Shown: positions 56,680 to 64,000 of the stretch, piece by piece
How positions within the stretch are numbered: the first letter of the stretch is position 1
Layout of the letters: every line of letters begins with the position of its first letter
Source: Cryptomeria japonica
Taxonomy: Eukaryota; Streptophyta; Pinopsida; Cupressales; Cupressaceae
Assembly: GCF_030272615.1 (NCBI RefSeq)
Contig: NC_081415.1
Location: 188,422,270 to 188,486,269, forward strand
DNA: 64,000 nucleotides
Direction of reading: 5' to 3'
The notes under the pieces: model-generated
The model's database searches: none
Told to the model about the DNA's origin: nothing
What the model saw: the letters and a program-made list of their open reading frames with translations, nothing else
Program-made: the position numbers and the translations under genes

Positions 56680-59600
56680 ATGAGTTCTTACAATGATATC
56701 TTTTTCAATACTGATCACACTACATTACTTGACATGGATGTCTATACAAACATTCCAAATGTTGAGAACATGGACACTACAAACAACAATGATACACATA
56801 ATGACAATGTGGACAACTTTTCAATACATTCAGCAGATGTGGAAGAATCCATTATGAATCCCCATTTCAATCGGTTGGTTGAGGAAATAATGAGGAGGGA
56901 TAGACAATACTTCTTACAAATGATGGCACAAAGTGGAGCCAAGACACCTCATGATTTTGACATGTCTCAAATAATGGAAAATCGACCTTTGCAACAAACT
57001 CACTCCAACATGGATCAAAGAAGACCTAATAGTGGAGGACATAGAGGACCACATATGGTGCCTGAATCACCATCATCTTTGCTTCAAAAACCAGAGGTCC
57101 CACACACACATGGTCAAGCATATGATGCTCACCTTCGCAGACCATTATGGAAGTCTTATGTAGACAGATATGCTCAATCACATACTCAAGCTACGGAACC
57201 ACCAAAACAATTGGATATTCAAAGGCATGCTCAAAATTTGGACACAAGGAAACCCCGTGTCAAATTTGGGGGCAACACAATAGAACATGACATACCTGTA
57301 GAGTATGGCATACATGCACAAAATAGGTATGGTGTTCCTCAACATGAATCTATACCAAGTGGTCCATATACGCAGCATCATTATAGACCCCCTCCATATG
57401 AACATGTGTATGATCAATATCATCCATATATGCAACATGCTCCTCCTCAAATTGGTGCCTCAAACATGGGGTATGGTCCAAGAAGTCGATCTCCACCTAA
57501 GAGCAATTTGGAACAACAAATCAGGGACTTACAAAAGAAAATGGAGGACATAAATACACTGAAGCCAACATACACAATGAGAGATATATGTCCTTATCCA
57601 TTTGACAAGAGCATTCCAATGCCTCCATTTCCTACACACTTTGTGATGCCTAAATTTGATAAGTATAGAGGAAAAGGGGATCCTAAGGCACACATAAGAC
57701 AGTTTTTCACAGCTTGCATTGAAGTAGCTTCAGAAGAGACATATTTGATGAGATTATTCCCACAAAGCTTAGGTGATCAAGCTATGGAATGGTTCTCCCA
57801 ACTCCCACGTGGTATTAAGTCATGGGGTGACTTAGCAGAGGCATTTATTCAACATTTCTCCTACAATATATAGACAGACATATCAGTCACTACTTTATGC
57901 AGCACCAAGCAAAAAGAGGGAGAGTCTTTTGCATCATTTTTACAAAGATGGAGGAATCTAGCTAGCAGATGCTCTTGTGAAATTCCACAGAAACAAATGG
58001 TAGAAATGTTCACCCAAAATGTTAACAAGGACATTGGCTATGATCTAAGGAAAGCTTGTTTGTCCACTTTCAAGGACGTCATTGAAAAAGGCTTAGCAAC
58101 AGAAAAGGTTCTAATTGAGCAAGGAGTCAATGATGGTGTTGTTGATGCCAATACAGTGCGACCCAAATTCATCTTTTCGAGATCAAGTTCTACAAACAAT
58201 CAAGTGAACACTCAAACAACTTCTAGATCATGAAGGAAGTACACTCCATTGGGAGAACCACTTGAGTTAGTTTTCAAAAAGTTAGTGGCAAACAAGGTAA
58301 TTACAATTCCAGATTTTCCTCCATATGAACCAAAGGTTAAACCAAATTGGTGGAATGATGATAAGTATTGTGAGTTTCATAAGAGTAAGGGTCATAAAAC
58401 AGGAAATTGTCATCGACTAAAGAACATCATGCAAGATCTCATTGATAGAGATGACATTCAGATCGAGGGACACTCATCCAATCAAGAACATGAGATGTTT
58501 AAGGAACCATTCCCAAAGCATGACAAGGGAAAAGCTAAAGTCATAGATGATCAAGCCAACTATACTAGAGCACCTTACAACAATGATTCAACTATCAATC
58601 ACATCTCAATGGACAATCATGTCTCTACTATTATCATCAAGGACAAAACTCCAGAGAGTTCTACTCAGAGACCCAAGATTGTCCTAAGAGGTGTTGGATC
58701 TTCTTCCGAACCTACCTCTGAATGTCATGTTACAACTCGTTGAGGTAAAATTACTTTTCCAGGTGCCTCCACTAAAAACACCACTTCTTCATCAACCAAA
58801 CCTGAGTATGACCTTGTAGAACAGTTAGGGAAGACACCCGCGCTCATCTCCATACTTGAGCTCTTACGTATATCCCCCGCTCATAAAGCTATTCTTGACA
58901 AGATCTTGAGAGACACTGATGTTCCTACTGATTTGAACGTGGACCAGTTTCAAGCCATGGTGGGATACCTTTCCATTCCACATTCCCTTACATTCATAGA
59001 AGCCGATGATGCCTCGGTAAGTCAGCCACATAATGCACCACTACATGTTGAAGCCTTCATACACAAACATAGAATCAAACGAGTCCTGATAGATGGAGGA
59101 GCTGGTCTAAACATTTGTACATTGAGCACCATTAAACAATTGGGATATTCTGATAAAGCTGTGAATTCAACAAATCAAATTACCATCAAGGCATATGATG
59201 ATGAAGAACGCTCATCCAAGGGCACAGTCACCTTACCTCTAAGAATTGGACCAGTTACAAAGGATGTGGTTTGTCAAGTCTTGGATCTGGATCTCACCTA
59301 TAATATATTGCTAGGATGTCCTTGGATTCATGAAATGAGGGCAGTCCCATCAACGTATCACCAATGCATTAAGTTTCCTCACAATGGAGTCGAGGTAACA
59401 GTTAACGGTGATCCTAATCCGTTCATATATTGCAATAACCTGAGATCACATACTGAGACCATCATTCCCAGTAATCATGAAGTTGTTCCTTCTTTGGCAT
59501 ACATTAATCTTGAGTCATTGAAACCTTCGACATCAAAGCAAGGTGAGCTTAAAGGCAAATTTCAGGACAAAGGCATGGGAGAATACACTTTAAATCAGAC

Positions 59601-59688
59601 CATGTACTTACGACAAGTCATGAGTTCTCCAAAAGAATATGCAAGGCCACATCCTAACAAGCAAATAACCATCATGGTACTCGAATAG
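56680..59688 (+). pseudogene. gag-pro: Gypsy element F: gag and protease
   Basis: A single frame of 1003 codons from MSSYNDIFFNTDHTTLLDMD with internal stops at 57871 (TAG), 58231 (TGA), 58741 (TGA) and 59686 (TAG). It has an Asn/Asp-rich N-terminus and a Pro/His/Tyr-rich segment (about 57000-57480). The gag core follows (MPPFPTHFVMPKFDKYRGKG, AMEWFSQLPRGIKSWGDLAE, SFASFLQRWRNLASRC). The Tat-type His/Cys box is CEFHKSKGHKTGNCHRL (58369-58419). Protease: VLIDGGAGLNICTLS at about 59080, then LLGCPWIHEM. The four stops are all explainable as C-to-T change at CAG or CGA, or G-to-A at TGG. Apart from these the frame is well kept, so F is younger than E. Confidence 0.9.
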
Positions 59689-60878
59689 GACCCTACTACC
59701 TTTCAAAGATGGGGCAAACTAGAGGAAGAAAATTTATACAAAATGCTATACAAAGACATTGAAGATGACACACAAGTCACATCAATATACCCTGTGAGAA
59801 ATATGGTAAAGGCTTCAAGATTCTACAAAAATTTAGGTATGATGGAAAAAGCCCTCTTGGGTTATGAAAGGAAGGTATTATTGAACCTTTACAACCTGAA
59901 TTGACTTTCAAAAAGGAACGCTCGAAGGGACTTGGTTTTTTGACTTCCAAGGTCCACACTAAACAGACAGAGGAAGCCTTACAAATAAAAGTTGCCAAAG
60001 TTCAACAAGAAGATCGCTATTCCACAGACTCCAATGAATGGGAATGGGGTTCAGACAAATCCTCCAGTGACTACGAGCTCACTGAGACATTCAGAGAACC
60101 TGATGAACCCACAAAAGAAGAGGAATTTTATCAAAAGTTCAAAGTTGGTCAAGAAACAACCCAGGAGAATTCCACACAGTCTTTGTCTCAAGGTTCTAGG
60201 TTGAAATCACATAGGATGAGAATGCCTATCCTGGAATGTGCTACTAGTGATGATAATTTGGATTCGCTTGCGATTGAAACTGATGAGGAGAGTGCCATCA
60301 ATGACCTCGACGATTACCTTGACATACCCAAATATAACCACATCTTCACTCTTAGCCCTGCTAACTTTGAAGACATTAAAGGCCTTCCCCTTGTTCACCA
60401 CCAACTCATTGACTGGGATCATGAAGGACCAGCACAATTTGACACATTCCAAAATGATGAAGCTATTATTGACTATCTTGGCATACGAGACGATCTTCCC
60501 CCTGGGCACCATAAAGCAGGATACACTATAGAACTCAACAACATGGCATATTTTGGTGAGGGTGTCAGACCTTCCAGTCACAAAAATGTGAAAATAAGAA
60601 CAAATCAAGGGTCTTATGGCGAAAACCACATTGTGGCGCTATCTGATCCCAAAAAAGTAAAAAGAAAGGATGTATCTGAGGGCGAAAACCTCTCTGAGGC
60701 ACCCGAAGATGGAAGGCTCGACATTCTCCTAGCATCATATGAGGAAAAGTCATCCATGTTGGTAGAGGAGACTATTAAGACAAACATTGGTACAGAAGAG
60801 ATTCCACACAACATATTCCTGGCTCAATCTTTGATAGAGTCCGAAAGGTCAAAATTCATAAGCTTCTTCAAAGAATGA
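59689..60878 (+). pseudogene. Gypsy element F: linker between protease and RT
   Basis: The gag-protease frame runs to about 59880, then a 1-bp loss shifts it. From 59901 the frame is open to a TGA at 60876, and it then continues into RT. The sequence is acidic and includes ELTETFREPDEPTKEEEF, DLDDYLDIPKYNHIF-like and NNMAYFGEGVRPSSHKNVK words. The last are shared with element E at 35930. Its role is unknown; Tat elements often have such a region between protease and RT. Confidence 0.7.
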
Positions 60879-62079
60879 CAAATCAACTTTGCATGGTCAT
60901 ACGCTGATATGCCTGGACTAGATCCGGATTTGGTAATGCATCATTTAACAGTTAAGCCGGGGGCAAAGCCAATGAAACAAAAATTAAGAAAAATGCATCC
61001 ACGAGTGGCATTACTAGTCAAAGCAGAACTTGAGAAGTTATTGGATGTTGGATTTATACGCCCAATTGATTATCCTGAATGGATCTCCAATCTAGTGCCT
61101 ATTAGTAAACTAGATCGCAGCATCAGAATATGTATAGATTTAAGAGACATCAACAAAGCTTGTCCAAAAGATGACTTCCCATTACCAAATATTGACTTGA
61201 TTGTTGATCTCACAGCAGGTCATGAAATGTTATCATTGATGGATGGATTTTCTGGTTATAATCAAATAAGGATCGCACCCGAGGATCAACACAAAACATC
61301 ATTCACTTGTCCTTGGGGAACTTTCTTCTGGAATGTCATGCCCTTCAGGCTAAAAAATGCAGGTGCTACATATCAAAGAGCAATGACTACTATCTTCCAT
61401 GACTACTATCTTCCATGATCTCATGCATGTAACCGTGGAAGATTATGTTGACAATCTCTTGGGTAAATCAATAGATAGAGATACACATTTGGACATACTT
61501 TCAGTCGTCTTTGATCGGTTGGAAAAATACAAAGTAAGATTAAACCCCAAGAAATGTGTCTTCGGCGTAACCTCCAGGAAGCTCCTAGGATTCATTGTGT
61601 CCAAAAGAGGAATCGAAGCCGATCCAGTAAAAGTCAAGGCCATCTTGGAGATGCAACCACCTAGAAATATCAGTCAACTTCGATCCCTACAAGGAAGACC
61701 TCAGTCTATAAGGCGATCCCTACAAGGAAGACTTCAGTCTATAAGGAGATTCATAGCGCAACTTGCAGATAAGTGTAATCCTTTTCAACACCTGCTACAT
61801 AAAAACATCAAATTCAAATGGGATGATAACTGTCAACAGGCTTTTCAGACGCTCAAAGATTACTTGCTAAATCCGCCAGTTTTGATGCCACCAGTTCCAG
61901 ATCAGCCACTGTTACTATACATATCAGCTAATCCAGCAGCACTGGGGGCACTCTTAGCACAACAAAGCATTGAAGGCAAGGAAAAGGTAGTATACTATAT
62001 CAGTCGCACATTGGTGGGATATGAATTAAATTACACACCAATCGAACGTGCATGTCTCACCGTGGTCTTTGCTTCCTAG
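60879..62079 (+). pseudogene. pol: Gypsy element F: reverse transcriptase and first RNase H
   Basis: RT: YADMPGLDPDLVMHHL, LEKLLDVGFIRPIDYPEW, NKACPKDDFPLPNIDLIVDL, MDGFSGYNQIRIAPEDQ. A 16-bp direct duplication (ATGACTACTATCTTCC at 61383-61414) shifts the frame just before the catalytic box. That box reads YVDN (61444-61455) in place of YVDD. A 33-bp in-frame duplication (about 61679-61744) repeats RSLQGR-QSIR. First RNase H: QPLLLYISANPAALGALLAQ, YYISRTLVGYELNYTPIERA. Ends at TAG 62077. Confidence 0.9.
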
Positions 62080-62830
62080 AAATTATGACATTACATGCTT
62101 ACTCATAAGACTAAGTTAGTTGCAAGGATAGATCCGTTGAAATACCTTCTCAATAAAGCAACACTTACTGGGCGTCTAGCCAAGTGGGTAATGATCCTGA
62201 GTGAATTCGACATCGAGTACGTGGACAAAAAAGCAATAAAAGGACAAGCCGTCGCAAATCAATTGGCAGATGCCCCCATGATTGATGATGTTCCCCTAAG
62301 TTCAGAATTTCTAGATGAATCCATTTTAGCAATATCACATGCAAAACCATGGCAACTATACTTTGATGGCTCATACACACATCATGGGGCAGGAGCTGGC
62401 ATCCTCTTTATAACTCCTCAAGGCAACTCTATACCAAAATCATACCGCTTATCATTTCCTTGCACTAACAATATAGCGGAATATGAGGCATTAACAACTG
62501 GATTACGAATTGCAGTTCAGTGGAAGATCCAGGAACTTCATGTTTTTGGGGATTCTCAATTGGTCATCCGTCAAGCAACTGATGATTACCAAACAAAAGA
62601 TGAAAAATTAATTCCTTACAAACAAATGGTGGATGACCTGAAACAACACTTCACAAAGATACATTTTGAGCAGATACTAAGAGAGCAGAATCGCGCCACA
62701 GATGCCATGGCTACAATTGCTTCACTGATCGATCTACCTCCAAATGAGACCTGCTATGATTTCTTGGTGGATAACCTTTTGGTTCCTTCATATGAGACCA
62801 CTCCTACCAAAATGATGTGTTGTCGGTCCC
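62080..62830 (+). pseudogene. pol: Gypsy element F: additional RNase H domain
   Basis: Same frame as the preceding segment after stops at 62077 (TAG) and 62086 (TGA). It finishes the first RNase H (TKLVARIDPLKYLLNKATL, VMILSEFDIEYVDKKA). It then carries a second one: WQLYFDGSYTHHGAGAGILF, NNIAEYEALTTGLRIAV, VFGDSQLVIRQATDDYQTKD, EQNRATDAMATIASL. The presence of two RNase H domains is the hallmark of the Tat lineage of Ty3/gypsy. A frameshift near 62815 leads into integrase. Confidence 0.88.
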
Positions 62831-64000
62831 GAGTCCCAGTTATATGGTTCCATCTTCACATACCTTCACGACAATACCCTACCTCCTAATCTATCAAATA
62901 ACCAACATCGCACTTTCATTCACCAATCATCTCGTTATGTCATTTTAGCTGATATCCTATACCGACGAGGTCTAGATGGCACTCTTCTTAGATGTCTAGA
63001 AAGCAACGAAGCTCAAATTGCGTTACGTGAAGTGCATGAAGGGATATGTGGTCCACATGCTAGTGGTCCTACCTTGGCCAAGAAACTCATCAAGACTGGA
63101 TATTACTGGCCCAATATGGAAAAAGACTCATATCAGTTTGTCAAGAAATGTAAACAATGTCAAATTCATGGAGACCTCATACATGCGCCAGCATAAGAAT
63201 TACAACCACTTGCGTCTCCTTGGCCCTTTTGTCAATGGGGACTCGATCTCATAGGCAAGATTCACCCTCCTTCTTCTAATGGTCATAAATTCATTATCAC
63301 TGCCACAGAGTATTTCACAAAATGGATTGAAGCCGTGCCTCTCACACAAGATACTGGAAAGTAGATTGCTACATTCATACTTAACTATATTATTTGCTGA
63401 TATGGTATTCTTATTTCTATTATCACTGATAACGGGTGTCCCTTCAAAAATTAGGATGTTCGTGAACTCTGTGACCGCTTCCATATTTCGTATCATTTCT
63501 CCACACCATATTACCCCCAAGGTAATGGCCAAGTTGAGGCATCTAATAAAACAATCCTTAAAATCCTCAAGAAGACAGTCGACGACGCTAGCCATAACTG
63601 GCATATCCAACATAATCTTGCACTTTGGGCCTATCGCACAAGTGTTCGCACACCTACAGGAGCTACACCTTATTCACTTGTCTATGGCATCGAAGCCATC
63701 TTGCCTATTGAGGTCGAGTTACCTTCTTTACGAGTCTCTTTGCAAAACATCATCAATGATGAAGACTATAGGGTCTCTTGCTTACAAGAACTTGAACTAC
63801 TAGATGAACGGAGACAAACTGCTTTTAATCATCTCAAGGCTTACCAACAATGAATGAGTTGCAGCTGCAATCACAAAGTCAAGCCTCGCACATTTGAGGT
63901 AGGTGACTTGGTTCTCAGAGAAAACCCCAAAAATCAGCAAAACAGAGAGAAGAAGGGCAAGTTCGAACCAAATTGGCTTGGTCCTATATCATCACAGCAG
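62831..64000 (+). pseudogene. pol: Gypsy element F: integrase, running off the window
   Basis: Read in a shifted frame: YLHDNTLPPNLSNNQHRTF, then the zinc-binding part LREVHEGICGPHASG and KKCKQCQIHGDLIHAPA. The core follows: WGLDLIGKIHPPSSNGHKF, ATEYFTKWIEAVPLTQDTGK, SIITDNGCPFKN and YYPQGNGQVEASNKTILKIL, which holds the DDE acidic residues. The C-terminal part has VKPRTFEVGDLVLREN. TAG stops occur after HAPA (63194), at about 63362 and at 63452; TGA at about 63398; and TGA at about 63852. The 3' end and 3' LTR are outside the window. Confidence 0.88.

Overview
The window looks like intergenic, repeat-packed nuclear DNA of a seed plant. It holds plant-type Ty1/copia and Ty3/gypsy (Tat-like, dual RNase H) retrotransposons, tRNA-iMet primer sites, TATA-bearing LTRs and one decayed plant LRR receptor-like gene. 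The nesting depth, the AT-rich spacers and the highly decayed coding frames would suit a large gymnosperm genome, but that is inference. No intact host gene, rRNA, tRNA or CRISPR array was seen.

Layout. (1) 1-1157, minus strand: 5' part of a broken LRR receptor-like protein gene. (2) 1165-53610: an old Tat-like gypsy element, here called E, cut into pieces by later insertions. Its LTR and leader lie at 1165-4410, more leader and gag at 21358-23420, gag/protease at 30239-31936, the linker and RT at 34923-37082, and RNase H/integrase at 50347-52911. Into E went: a composite of copia element A and non-autonomous LTR element B (4411-21357); element C copy 2 (about 23421-30233, minus strand); a short gag-only copia, G (31942-34917, minus strand); and a full B element (37088-50341) that itself contains a second full B element (39935-46586). 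Element C copy 1 (8651-14917) sits inside the pol gene of A. (3) 53611-64000: a second Tat-like gypsy element, F, running off the right edge. Target-site duplications readable in the sequence fix the order: C1 GTACC, G AAAAA, outer B TCTCT, inner B TTAAT, composite TTGAT/TTGAG, and tentatively C2 TAGTG.

The most interesting material is families B and C. B is a proper LTR retrotransposon by structure (LTRs, iMet PBS, PPT, 5-bp duplications) but has no protease, integrase or RT. It carries a coiled-coil protein with four CCHC knuckles (ORF1) and a protein of about 1090 residues of unknown function (ORF2). Its ends, PBS and PPT match those of copia element A, which is a plausible supplier of enzymes. 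C is about 6.3 kb, has no LTRs that I can find, ends in TGTTATC/GATAACA, makes a 5-bp duplication, and carries one unbroken 1213-codon frame (apart from nonsense codons) of unknown function, present in two copies. Most nonsense codons across the window are TAG or TGA explainable by C-to-T change at CAG, TGG or CGA, as expected of long-methylated DNA.
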